Shown piece after piece: positions 1 through 6,630 of a stretch of 9,791 nt of DNA (position 1 is the first letter of the stretch; each line of letters begins with the position of its first letter). The position numbers and the translations under genes are program-made. The stretch is taken from positions 1-9,791 of the forward strand of contig JAEZKH010000474.1 of assembly GCA_023415515.1 (NCBI GenBank), read 5' to 3'. The notes under the pieces are model-generated. The model searched no databases. It was given only the letters and a program-made list of their open reading frames with translations, and was not told where the DNA came from. The stretch is from Actinomycetes bacterium (GTDB lineage: Bacteria > Actinomycetota > Actinomycetes > Mycobacteriales > Mycobacteriaceae).

Positions 1-402
1 AAACTGCCCTTCAAGCTGTCGACTGTTGGCGGCGACGCCGCGACCGGTGTCGCCGAGCATGCGTCCGGCCCGATGGCCGCGCGCAGGAAGGGGGTGGGCA
101 CAGCTGAGGCCGTGACCCAAACGATCCCGCTGTTTGCAGTCGAGGCACTGCGGCAACCGTCACTGTTGTCGGGCGACGGTTCGGCGCCCCCGGCTGGCAA
201 CTGGTTCTTGGTCTACCACCGTGCTGAAAACGGGGTCCGGATGGAAGTGTCGAAGCCTGCCGGGTTCGACCCTGAGCAGGGCCAGTTCACGGGCTGGGTC
301 GTGCGTGTAATACTTCGAGATTGGGAACCGCCGGCCGCCGCGCGGCGTCCGCTCGACGTAGGAGGTCAGGATGTCGACTTCCGGATTATCGAGGCGAGCT
401 GA
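1..402 (+). CDS. 3' part of an unknown protein gene upstream of XRE-ImmA
   Basis: The frame is open from the first base of the window to the TGA at 400-402, so the gene probably starts outside the window; the internal ATG at 73 has no convincing ribosome binding site. The visible part is about 133 residues. The first third is Ala/Gly-rich. The rest reads like a compact beta-rich domain with the strings NWFLVYHRAENGVRMEV and GWVVRVILRDW. I see no catalytic motif, signal peptide or membrane segment and do not recognise the family. The end overlaps the next gene by 32 bases in another frame, which suggests co-transcription and translational coupling with the XRE-ImmA gene. It could be the effector or substrate partner of that protein, but this rests on position alone. 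Confidence 0.6.
   Translation, partial: KLPFKLSTVGGDAATGVAEHASGPMAARRKGVGTAEAVTQTIPLFAVEALRQPSLLSGDGSAPPAGNWFLVYHRAENGVRMEVSKPAGFDPEQGQFTGWVVRVILRDWEPPAAARRPLDVGGQDVDFRIIEAS
360..370 (+). promoter_or_regulatory. Ribosome binding site for the XRE-ImmA gene
   Basis: AGGAGGT at 360-366 lies four bases upstream of the ATG at 371. It is a near-perfect Shine-Dalgarno sequence and fixes this start, although it lies inside the preceding reading frame. Confidence 0.85.
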
Positions 403-1498
403 GCGGCTCGATCCGGACCGCGTCCGAATCGCCCGGATGCGGCGTGGGCTAACGAAAGTCGAACTTGCTCAACGCCTTGCGGTGGGCCCTCGAATGATCA
501 CCAGGTATGAGACGGAGGGTGCCCCGGCCGCGGTCGCCGCCGCGTTGGCGGCTGCGGTCGACTTCCCTCAGGACTATTTTGAGCGGGGCGGTTCACCGAC
601 GTTCTGCGCTTCCGATGTCAGCTTCCGAGCACAGCGGCGAGCGACTGCTCGACACCGCGAGGCCGCCGTCGCCGCCGGCGTCGCCGGAGTCGAGATAGAC
701 AGGTGGATATCGGCGCGCTTCGTCTTGCCCGAGCTCGACGTGCCGATGTTCGACGGTCAGGATGCCAAGACGGCAGCTCAATCACTTCGTGCCATGTGGG
801 GACTCGGCACCAAGCCGCTGCCCAATCTTGTGCAGTTATGCGAATCGCGAGGCATCCGCGTCTACACATTGCCACCATTCGCCGACGCTGTTGACGCATA
901 CTCGATCTGGCGTGATGACGTTCCGTATATCTTCCTCGCACGTCGAAAGACTCCAGAGCACATACGATTTGATCTCGCACACGAACTCGGCCATTTAATC
1001 CTGCACTCCGCGGAGCCCGCTGAAACAGTCGCGCATGAACGCGAAGCTGATGCCTTCGCATCTGAATTCTTGATGCCTGAAGCAAGTCTTGTGGAGTATG
1101 TGCGTTACAACGCGAACGTCACTGAACTGTTAGATGCCCGGGACTCATTCAAGGTGTCCGCGATGGCGTTGACCTACGCCGTCCATAAGTGCGGCCGCAT
1201 GTCGGATTGGGCCTATCGGCAGGCCTGTATCACGTTGTCACAGAGGGGATTTCGCTCATCGGAGCCTGGCGGAATGTCGAATTATGAGATGTCCAGAGTA
1301 TTCCCACAGGTTTTCAGTACTCCTACAGTGAACGCGGCCATTATCGCCCACGAATTGGCGATCCCCGTAAGCGATGTTCACGCGCTCACCTTCGGCGCTG
1401 AGCTTCGTACCGCGCAGCCCACCGAAGTGACTCCCGATATCCAATCGAGCGTTGAGCGACGCAGGCGTGACGGGACTCGGCATCTTCGCGTCGTATGA
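371..1498 (+). CDS. XRE-family HTH / ImmA-IrrE metallopeptidase fusion protein
   Basis: A 375-aa cytoplasmic protein. Residues about 17-60 form a Cro/C1-type helix-turn-helix (RIARMRRGLTKVELAQRLAV, then MITRYE). A linker follows, then an ImmA/IrrE-type zinc peptidase domain at about 130-240. The HExxH motif is H204-E-L-G-H208 and a downstream E223xxAD...FASEFLMP motif supplies the likely third zinc ligand (E223). About 130 residues without recognised motifs follow. Family members usually control mobile elements or act as the regulatory half of toxin-antitoxin-like loci, by binding DNA and cleaving a repressor or antitoxin; which applies here is inference. The gene overlaps the upstream frame by 32 bases and the next ORF by 4 bases (ATGA), so the three look like one operon. 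All expected catalytic residues are present, so it is probably active. Confidence 0.92.
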   Translation: MSTSGLSRRAERLDPDRVRIARMRRGLTKVELAQRLAVGPRMITRYETEGAPAAVAAALAAAVDFPQDYFERGGSPTFCASDVSFRAQRRATARHREAAVAAGVAGVEIDRWISARFVLPELDVPMFDGQDAKTAAQSLRAMWGLGTKPLPNLVQLCESRGIRVYTLPPFADAVDAYSIWRDDVPYIFLARRKTPEHIRFDLAHELGHLILHSAEPAETVAHEREADAFASEFLMPEASLVEYVRYNANVTELLDARDSFKVSAMALTYAVHKCGRMSDWAYRQACITLSQRGFRSSEPGGMSNYEMSRVFPQVFSTPTVNAAIIAHELAIPVSDVHALTFGAELRTAQPTEVTPDIQSSVERRRRDGTRHLRVV

Positions 1499-1692
1499 CT
1501 CGTCACCAGACCTATGCAGAAAGTCTTGTCGCTGAATTGGACGATATCGAAGCGGCTTACCTCGACATCATCGGTCGCAGTGCAACCGAGTACGTCAACC
1601 CCAACCGGCACGACAGTGGCATCATCTTCGTTGTCGCCGCCGCCGAATATGATTGGTCACCCTTGCGCAGCGATGCACGTGGCGACGAGTGA
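1495..1692 (+). CDS. Small unknown protein coupled to XRE-ImmA
   Basis: A 65-aa ORF starting at an ATGA overlap with the stop of the XRE-ImmA gene, a typical translational coupling arrangement. It is acidic overall, with an N-terminal helix-prone stretch (ESLVAELDDIEAAYLDIIG) and a hydrophobic strand (GIIFVVAAAEYDW). No family is recognised. The ORF just downstream (1700-1927) lies in the frame shifted by +1. Given several other one-base surpluses in this window, the two may be halves of one protein of about 140 residues; the sequence alone does not decide this. Position suggests a partner of the peptidase-regulator, such as a toxin, antitoxin or substrate. Confidence 0.55.
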   Translation: MTRHQTYAESLVAELDDIEAAYLDIIGRSATEYVNPNRHDSGIIFVVAAAEYDWSPLRSDARGDE

Positions 1693-1699
1693 CATCAAC

Positions 1700-1927
1700 A
1701 TGCAGACAAAGCTCGCGGCTGTCCCACTGCCGTTCATCGAATCGTCCTGGCGCTCAAAGGTCGCTGTACTGCGGGCAGTAGACAGCCGTGGCAATCTGTA
1801 TGGTGCAGGCTTTACGGGTTGCAATACGCGCTTGCGTCCGATGCGGACTCGGCCCGCCGGGGGGTGGTCGCGGCGGGCCGAGGAGGCGGCACACGGGGAG
1901 GTGAACACCGCCTGCGAGCGAAACTAG
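1700..1927 (+). CDS. Possible small unknown ORF, or 3' half of the preceding gene
   Basis: An ATG at 1700 opens a 75-aa frame. Its first half reads like protein (KLAAVPLPFIESSWRSKVAV, then RAVDSRGNLYGAGFTG); the last ~25 residues are Arg/Ala-rich and less convincing. No good Shine-Dalgarno sequence precedes it and it starts eight bases after the stop at 1692. It may be a separate operon gene, the frameshifted continuation of the 65-aa ORF, or non-coding. I do not recognise it. Confidence 0.3.
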   Translation: MQTKLAAVPLPFIESSWRSKVAVLRAVDSRGNLYGAGFTGCNTRLRPMRTRPAGGWSRRAEEAAHGEVNTACERN

Positions 1928-1955
1928 GCACAAGATCAAATTCAGCGAAACTAGG
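1917..1955 (+). repeat. Pair of 12-bp direct repeats, 27-bp period
   Basis: AGCGAAACTAGG occurs at 1917-1928 and again at 1944-1955. The exact match and 27-base spacing fit paired protein-binding sites such as operators or iterons. With only two copies, chance or local duplication remains possible. Confidence 0.5.
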
Positions 1956-2163
1956 GGTTTCCCTATGTTCTTACTCTTGCAACGACTTTGCATCATCCCC
2001 CAGCGTTCGCGCGCGTGATGATTCCATCCCGGCGCGCACACGTGTCGCTCTAGCGAGATCGCAAGCAGCAGAGGATATTTACGTGTCCGATACCGACGCA
2101 TCTTCGTTGCATTGTCCGAAACACGAACAGCGGGACGTCAGACCGGAAAAAATGCGCTAACGA

Positions 2164-2204
2164 GTAGGTGCGGGTGGCTTCGAGCCGCCGCGCCCGTCAC
2201 CTAC
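2164..2204. repeat. Strong hairpin with inner stem-loop
   Basis: GTAGGTG at 2164-2170 pairs with CACCTAC at 2198-2204. CGGG (2171-2174) pairs with CCCG (2193-2196), leaving one bulged T. Inside lies GGCT-TCG-AGCC (2176-2186). There is no T-run downstream, so it is not a classical intrinsic terminator. It could be a terminator of the kind seen in high-GC bacteria, a structured RNA leader, or a site recognised by a DNA-processing enzyme. Confidence 0.55.
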
Positions 2205-2213
2205 GGGGAGTCT

Positions 2214-2246
2214 GCCAGGCGGTGCCAAGGGGAGGGTGCGCCTGGC
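2214..2246. repeat. Second hairpin next to the first
   Basis: GCCAGGCG at 2214-2221 is a perfect inverted repeat of CGCCTGGC at 2239-2246 with a 17-base loop. It lies nine bases after the preceding hairpin and about 70 bases before the start of the GTG gene. Confidence 0.5.
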
Positions 2247-2313
2247 CGACTCGTCGCAACGCTAGCTGGCCCTCACGCACAACTTGAAGTAGCCGCCAAT
2301 CGAGGAGTGATCG

Positions 2314-2559
2314 GTGCGCGACCAACAAACGACGGCATCGTCGGCACATAGCCCCGAAGGGAATTCGGACGGCGAATGCGAACCTGTTGACAGCGCAAGT
2401 TGCATAGTCAGAGAGGCCTTTTCGCGCGCCTACCGCATTCAGCGCCGCAGTGCCGAACTCACCGCGCAGCTGCGGGATCAAGCCGGCGCGTTGCACCGCG
2501 CCGCGGCAGCAGTGCTTACGCCGCACGTTGCGGATTCGCAAACAGACTTCCCGGAGTAG
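2314..2559 (+). CDS. Small unknown protein, GTG start
   Basis: An 81-aa protein. The GTG start is chosen because GAGGAG (2302-2307) lies six bases upstream. The first ~30 residues are polar and probably disordered, with many Ser, Asp and Glu. Residues about 30-70 form a long amphipathic helix (REAFSRAYRIQRRSAELTAQ and onward), possibly a coiled coil for dimerisation. There is no signal peptide, membrane segment or catalytic motif, and I do not recognise the family. It ends six bases before the end of the convergent phage-like remnant, so the two may share a termination region. Confidence 0.55.
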   Translation: MRDQQTTASSAHSPEGNSDGECEPVDSASCIVREAFSRAYRIQRRSAELTAQLRDQAGALHRAAAAVLTPHVADSQTDFPE

Positions 2560-2564
2560 CCGGC

Positions 2565-3252
2565 TCACCGCGGTTGTCTCGCAGCCCGGACCGCACCGAG
2601 TGCGCGCTGAATGTCGCGGCCGGTGCCGTCCTCTGTGGCGCGGTTATTCGTGGCGTGAATCTCGTTGTGTTTCGTGACCGACGACGCGCCCGTCTGTCCA
2701 GCGCCCTTGCCGCCTGCGTTGATCGCCGCCAGTCTGGCCGACAGGGCGATAGAAGTGCTGGGTAAACGCGGGGTCCCATGCGCCACTACCACCGACACCA
2801 GCGTTCGCGGCCGACGAGTCGCTACCCCAGTTGAACGGTGTACCGCCCGGCAGTGTCGCCTGCGTGTGGCCCGAGTTGAATCCCACCTGAAACGTGCCAG
2901 GCATCGGCTGATTGGTCGGCAGGAAACCGTGCTGCGTCAGCCATTCAGCCTCGTTGCCCGTCGACATGTTCCGGCCAGCAGTCGGGCGCCCGTCAAGGAT
3001 GTTGACCAGATCCTCGACCGCGCTCGAGCAGTCAGTGATGCCCTTGGTGAGGTCGGCCGCCTGCGTCTGCGAGTACCGACCTGCGGGCACGTTGGCCAGC
3101 AGCGCCGCGTCGCCCGGGTAGGCGCCACCAGGCTGCAATGCTGCGGGACCGAGCGCATACGGTTGCGGCACACCGCCGCTCGATGCGGCCGCCTGCTGCG
3201 CGGCGTAGGTGTACTGCGGGCCGAACGCACCTTGCGCGCCGAGCACGCCCAT
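2565..3252 (-). pseudogene. Phage tape-measure protein C-terminal remnant (frameshifted)
   Basis: The frame descending from 3252 encodes TDCSSAVEDLVNILDGRPTA, then EAEWLTQHGFLP, ATLPGGTPFNWGSDSSAANA and DPAFTQHFYRPV. This series is familiar from the C-terminal part of mycobacteriophage tape-measure proteins. After YRPV (near 2738) homology-like sequence continues in the neighbouring frame (ARLAAINAGGKGAG, then VTKHNEIHATNNRATEDGTG) to a TGA at 2565-2567. Dropping one base of the doublet at 2738-2739 joins the two. Intact tape-measure proteins are many hundreds to thousands of residues long, so only a 3' fragment survives, and upstream the frame stops at 3280-3282. The 5' edge is replaced by the divergent gene at 3251. 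This is a prophage scar; a standalone small phage-derived protein is less likely. Confidence 0.6.
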
Positions 3253-3496
3253 GAGCCCGGCATGGCTCTTCGAGGTGCCCTACATGATCGGCATCGTGGC
3301 GGTCGTCTTGTGGGGCGTGCAAGACAACAAGCGGAAGGCCGAGCAGCGCGCCGTCGAATACAAGGCGCTCGTCGAGTCTGGTGTCGTGTTTCCAACACAG
3401 TCGCCAGGCGGTGCCACCGTGTGGCAGCACGGTGCCTGCTCGATCAACCACCGCTCCGAGCGAACCGCCGAACAGTGCGCGGCCAAAAGGAGGTGA
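3251..3496 (+). CDS. Small single-pass membrane protein
   Basis: An 81-aa protein starting at ATG 3251. Residues about 11-22 are hydrophobic (YMIGIVAVVLWGV), one short membrane helix near the N-terminus. A charged stretch follows (QDNKRKAEQRAVEYKALV), then a C-terminal part with two cysteines about 15 residues apart. In-frame starts exist further upstream (to 3209), but they lie within the phage remnant. No clear Shine-Dalgarno sequence precedes 3251, so the native 5' region may have been lost at the junction. The stop codon is embedded in the ribosome binding site of the next gene, so the two were probably an operon. The family is not recognised. Confidence 0.6.
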   Translation: MSPAWLFEVPYMIGIVAVVLWGVQDNKRKAEQRAVEYKALVESGVVFPTQSPGGATVWQHGACSINHRSERTAEQCAAKRR

Positions 3497-3497
3497 C
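3491..3497 (+). promoter_or_regulatory. Ribosome binding site of the secreted SxxK protein gene
   Basis: AGGAGGTGA at 3488-3496 overlaps the TGA of the preceding gene and sits just before the ATG at 3498. This arrangement supports the 3498 start and translational coupling. Confidence 0.75.
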
Positions 3498-4222
3498 ATG
3501 AAGACAGATCGATTACTCGTCGGCGGCGTCGCCGTCGCACTTGCCATCGGACTCTCAGCCCACGCGCACGCTGATATCACTCCAAATCACAACAGCCAGA
3601 TCACAACCAACGCGTGCGAGGACATTCTGCTGGGTTGGTCAGACGGTCAGATATTTCTCGAAGCGCCTTCCCGCAGAAGTTGGACTCGCGATTCAACCTG
3701 TCGGCGCATCCGAAGCCGTATTGCTCGGGGATGAGGAGTCATGGCCTGGATGGTCGACAATCAAGGTGCCGCTGGCCGTCGCCGCCGTGCGCGAAGTAGA
3801 TTCGCCAGCCGTCGAGAAAAACGTGCGGGCGGCGATCACGCAATCTGACAATGCCGCAGCAGAAGAACTATGGGCGGCGCTCGGCGCCCCTTTGACTGCT
3901 GCCTCGAAGGTCCAGTCAGTACTCGACGAAGCGGGCGACGCACCGACAGTCGAATCGCAACACGTCCGACCGGGTTTCACTGCTTTCGGACAGACACGGT
4001 GGACCTTGACTGCTCAAGCGCGATACGGAGCATTCTTGGCCTGCGATACGGTCGGTGACGAGGTGTACGGCTTGATGGGCGAAATCGCGTCCGGTCAACG
4101 CTGGGGTTTGGGCACCCTCCCCGACAGTCGATACAAGGGTGGGTGGGGACCGGATGAGAGCGGGAACTACCTCGTCCGTCAGTTCGGCGTCGTCGCGACG
4201 TCGAGGGGAAGGGTCGCCGTTG
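3498..4222 (+). pseudogene. Secreted SxxK serine hydrolase (beta-lactamase-like), 5' part; frameshifted and cut by IS
   Basis: ATG 3498 opens a protein with a Sec signal peptide (basic MKTDR, hydrophobic core, AHA cleavage site after residue 25). The first frame fails after 3660 and the +1 frame continues to 4222. Dropping one C of the doublet at 3666-3667 gives LEALPAEVGLAIQPVG across the join. Downstream are STIK at 3754-3765 (SxxK, nucleophile and lysine), SDN at 3844-3852 and KGG at 4135-4143, in class A beta-lactamase/penicillin-binding order. KGG replaces the usual KTG/KSG, so beta-lactam hydrolysis is uncertain; a cell-wall or other exported hydrolase role is equally possible. The IS21 element enters at 4223, so the frame ends inside the IS at 4251 after a short foreign tail. 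Without the IS and the extra base the protein would be about 281 residues, normal for the fold. Confidence 0.8.
4219..4222. repeat. Left copy of 4-bp target-site duplication GTTG
   Basis: GTTG directly abuts the left IS terminus and matches the GTTG directly after the right terminus. Collapsing the two copies restores the host reading frame, which independently supports the assignment. Confidence 0.9.
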
Positions 4223-4271
4223 TGACCGCGCTCGCTGAAATTCCCCACTGACGCTCATCGAAATTCCCCAC
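4223..4271 (+). repeat. Left end of IS21 element with two subterminal repeats
   Basis: Terminal TGACCGCG is followed by GCTCGCTGAAATTCCCCAC (4230-4248) and GCTCATCGAAATTCCCCAC (4253-4271), 23 bases apart. These are the probable transposase binding sites. The left end also supplies the in-frame stop that terminates the interrupted host gene. Confidence 0.9.
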
Positions 4272-4293
4272 CCGTGTGGCTCCGCCGAGAAGG

Positions 4294-4353
4294 GCGGGCC
4301 TCCCTCGAAGCTGCTGGTGTCTGACGCCAGTTGCTCCACCGAAGGAGGCCCGC
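4294..4353 (+). promoter_or_regulatory. Hairpin covering the istA ribosome binding site
   Basis: GCGGGCCTCCCTCG (4294-4307) pairs with CGAAGGAGGCCCGC (4340-4353), 13 of 14 positions. The stem extends inward with AGCTGCTGG against CCAGTTGCT (7 of 9). The right arm contains AAGGAGG (4342-4348), the only Shine-Dalgarno candidate for the istA start at 4360. Transcripts entering from outside the element would fold and hide it, whereas an RNA starting inside the stem would not. This resembles the protection against read-through expression known in other IS families. Confidence 0.65.
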
Positions 4354-4359
4354 TTTCTC

Positions 4360-5713
4360 ATGCTCACATGGGAGGACGATGTGGAAGTACATGCCCTACG
4401 CCGTCGTGGTTGGTCGATCTCAGCGATCGCCCGCCACACTGGTTTCGACCGCAAGACAGTCCGCAAATATCTGGCCGGTGACGGCGAACCGGGGGTCCGT
4501 GCCCGCAGCGGTCCGGACCCGTTCGATCCGTTCGTCGACTACGTCACCGCGAGGTTGACCGAGGACCCGCACCTGTGGGCGCGCACCCTGTTCGACGAGC
4601 TCGAGCAGTTGGGGTTCGGCCTGTCTTATCAGAGCCTGACGCGCAACATTCGGACCCGGGATCTGCGTCCGGTGTGCGAGGCGTGCCGCACGGCCACACA
4701 GCGCCCGAACGCGGTGATCCCACACGCCCCGGGTGATGAAACCCAATGGGACTGGCTGGAATTGCCCGATCCGCCGGCATCCTGGGGGTGGGGCAAGACC
4801 GCGCATCTGCTGGTGGGCTCACTAGCGCATTCCGGCAAGTGGCGCGCAGCCCTGGCGCCCTCGGAAGACCAGCCGCACCTGGTCGCCGGCCTGGACCGCG
4901 TGGCCCGCGGCCTGGGCGGGGTCACGCGGGTGTGGCGTTTTGACCGGATGGCCACGGTGTGTGATCCCGGCTCGGGTCGGGTGACCGCGTCGTTCGCCGG
5001 GGTGGCCAAGCACTACGGGGTGTCGGTGGCGATCTGCCCGGCTCGGCGGGGCAACCGTAAGGGTGTGGTGGAAAAGGTCAATCACACTGCGGGGCAGCGC
5101 TGGTGGCGGACGCTGGCCGACGAGGCCACCGTGGAGCAGGCTCAGGTGAGCCTGGATCGCTTCGCCGCCGTGCGCGGCGACACACGGCTGCGGGCCACCG
5201 CCGACGGCCGGTCCTCGGTTCGCTGTGGTGGCCAAGACCGAGCCGCTGGCGCCTGTGCCAGCACAGCCCTATCCGGTGATCGTGTCGGAGACCCGCACGG
5301 CATCGCGGCAGGCGTTGGTGTCCTATCGCGGTAACCGTTACTCGGTGCCCCCGGAACTGGCGACGGCTCAGGTCGTGGTCAGCCATCCTGTCGGTGGCCA
5401 GTTCTGCGACATCGCCACCGCCAGCGGGATCGTGGTCGCCCGACACCGGATGGCCGCCGACGGGCTCGGGGTCATGGTGCGTGACAGCGGCCATGTCATC
5501 GCCCTGGACACCGCGGCAATGGCCACCGCCACGACCGCACGACCGCACCGCCGCAAAGAACGCATCCCACCCGGTCCGGCGGCCAAAGCCGCTGCCGCAC
5601 AACTACTGCGGCTCGATGCAGAAACACTCCAAACATCAACTCCATCAACCAATTCCACCGTCATCGACCTATCCGCCTACGAGCGGGCCGCCCAGAACAG
5701 GACCATCCAATGA
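4360..5713 (+). pseudogene. istA: IS21-family transposase IstA, single frameshift
   Basis: The start at ATG 4360 gives MLTWEDDVEVHALRRRGWSI, the normal IstA N-terminus, with an HTH (SISAIARHTGFDRKTVRKYL). The DDE core shows D131 (ETQWDWLEL), D195 (WRFDRMATV) and E238 (RKGVVEKVNH). The first frame runs to 5334, but the C-terminal domain (ALVSYRGNRYSVPPELA and onward) is in the +1 frame, ending at TGA 5711-5713. Dropping one T at 5219-5220 gives SSVAVVAKTEPLAP across the join and a full 450-aa IstA, a normal length. As written, translation would yield a truncated protein that keeps the whole DDE core but lacks the C-terminal beta domain. No slippery sequence typical of programmed frameshifting is visible. 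Confidence 0.9.
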
Positions 5714-6564
5714 CCCCAACTCCACGCACCCCGAAGACCACTACGGCCACCGCCGAGGAGGCACCGTCGGCAGCCGCGAGTCGCTACCAGCAGCTGCGCG
5801 CACATCTGGTTGAGCTCAAATTGGCCGCCGCCGCCGAAGCCTTACCCGCCGTCTTGGACCAGGCCAGCGCCGAAGGGCTCTCGCTCACCGTCGCCTTGGA
5901 GCGGCTGCTGGCCGTCGAGGTCCAGGCCAGCACCGCCCGACGGCTGGCGGGCCGGTTGCGGTTCGCCTGCCTGCCCACCCCGGCCACCCTGGCCGACTTC
6001 GATGTCGATGCCGCCGCCGGGATCGACCGCAAGCTCATCGACGAGTTGGGCACCTGCCGCTACCTGGAAACCGCGACCAACATCTTGCTCATCGGCCCAC
6101 CAGGCACCGGCAAAACTCACCTCAGCGTCGGCCTCGCCAGAGCTGCCGCACATGCCGGCTACCGCACGTACTTCACCACCGCCGCGGATCTGGCCGCCCG
6201 TTGCCACCGTGCCGCGATCGAGGGACGCTGGGCCACCACCATGCGCTTCTACGCCGGACCGACCCTGCTGGTCATCGATGAACTTGGGTACCTGCCGCTA
6301 CCCGCAGAGGCCGCATCAGCGCTGTTTCAGGTTGTGTCCCAACGGTATTTGAAGACCAGCATCGTCATCACCACCAACCGCGGGGTCGGCGCCTGGGGCG
6401 ATATCCTCGGCGACACCACCGTCGCCGCCGCCATGCTCGACCGCCTGCTGCGCCGCTCGGTGGTCATCAACCTCGACGGCGAGTCCTACCGCCTACGCGA
6501 CCACCAAGCCGCCGCCGAAACGCTACGCCGAACCACCACCGGCACCCGCCAACAACTACACTGA
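5710..6564 (+). CDS. istB: IS21-family AAA+ ATPase IstB (transposition helper)
   Basis: A 284-aa protein. The start at 5710 overlaps the istA stop by four bases (ATGA), the usual IS21 arrangement. Residues about 20-100 form the N-terminal helical domain. The AAA+ core has Walker A GPPGTGKTH (residues 129-137) and Walker B LLVIDELGYLP (D190, E191), followed by a sensor-like VITTNRGVGAWG and an arginine-rich LLRRSVV segment. IstB family proteins bind DNA, select the target and activate IstA through ATP hydrolysis. Length and motifs are complete, so this gene looks functional. Confidence 0.95.
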   Translation: MTPTPRTPKTTTATAEEAPSAAASRYQQLRAHLVELKLAAAAEALPAVLDQASAEGLSLTVALERLLAVEVQASTARRLAGRLRFACLPTPATLADFDVDAAAGIDRKLIDELGTCRYLETATNILLIGPPGTGKTHLSVGLARAAAHAGYRTYFTTAADLAARCHRAAIEGRWATTMRFYAGPTLLVIDELGYLPLPAEAASALFQVVSQRYLKTSIVITTNRGVGAWGDILGDTTVAAAMLDRLLRRSVVINLDGESYRLRDHQAAAETLRRTTTGTRQQLH

Positions 6565-6577
6565 CCGCTGCTCACAG

Positions 6578-6626
6578 GTGAGGAATTTCGCTGAGCACAC
6601 CTGAGGACTTTCGATGAGCGCGATCA
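6578..6626 (-). repeat. Right end of IS21 element with two subterminal repeats
   Basis: Inverted relatives of the left repeats lie at 6578-6596 (GTGAGGAATTTCGCTGAGC) and 6601-6619 (CTGAGGACTTTCGATGAGC), with the same 23-base spacing, ending in CGCGATCA at 6626. Confidence 0.9.
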
Positions 6627-6630
6627 GTTG
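6627..6630. repeat. Right copy of 4-bp target-site duplication GTTG
   Basis: GTTG follows the right terminus (CGCGATCA ending at 6626) and matches 4219-4222. Confidence 0.9.

Larger units (their letters stand above)
1928..2313. other. Largely non-coding stretch between operon and small GTG gene
   Basis: No frame here looks convincingly protein-coding on either strand. It contains the second copy of a 12-bp direct repeat, a pair of hairpins (2164-2246) and a mini-ORF at 2083-2160. That mini-ORF has a GTG start, 25 residues, and AGAGGA seven bases upstream, and is too short to call. The longer frames crossing the region have random-looking composition rich in Arg, Ser and Cys. Confidence 0.5.
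4223..6626 (+). mobile_element. IS21-family insertion sequence (about 2.4 kb)
   Basis: Both ends, read inward, begin TGA[C/T]CGCGCTC[G/A] and carry two 19-bp subterminal repeats each. The element has the istA-istB gene pair and is flanked by a perfect GTTG duplication (4219-4222 and 6627-6630). Length, gene order and duplication size are normal for IS21. The intact ends and uninterrupted target duplication imply that this copy moved here by transposition and has not been rearranged since. Confidence 0.95.

Noticed and set aside
618..1085. 155-aa minus-strand frame opposite the XRE-ImmA gene
   Set aside because: Extremely Arg-rich, no ribosome binding site, and fully antisense to a clearly coding gene.
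1754..2101. 115-aa minus-strand frame in the gap after the operon
   Set aside because: Composition is rich in Arg, Cys and Pro with no plausible start signal.
2197..2568. 123-aa minus-strand frame opposite the GTG gene
   Set aside because: Rich in Arg and Cys, and antisense to a gene that has a good ribosome binding site.
3032..3580. 182-aa minus-strand frame
   Set aside because: It crosses the phage remnant and two plus-strand genes with random-looking Arg/Ala composition; the real minus-strand signal is the frame ending in HFYRPV.
4822..5235. Minus-strand frames within istA
   Set aside because: High-GC shadow frames of a recognised transposase gene.
5195..5235. Programmed frameshifting in istA
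   Set aside because: No slippery heptamer or downstream pseudoknot is evident, a +1 shift would be needed, and the same one-base lesion occurs in unrelated genes nearby.
5810..6352. 180-aa plus-strand frame within istB
   Set aside because: Pro/Ser/Ala-rich shadow of the real IstB frame.
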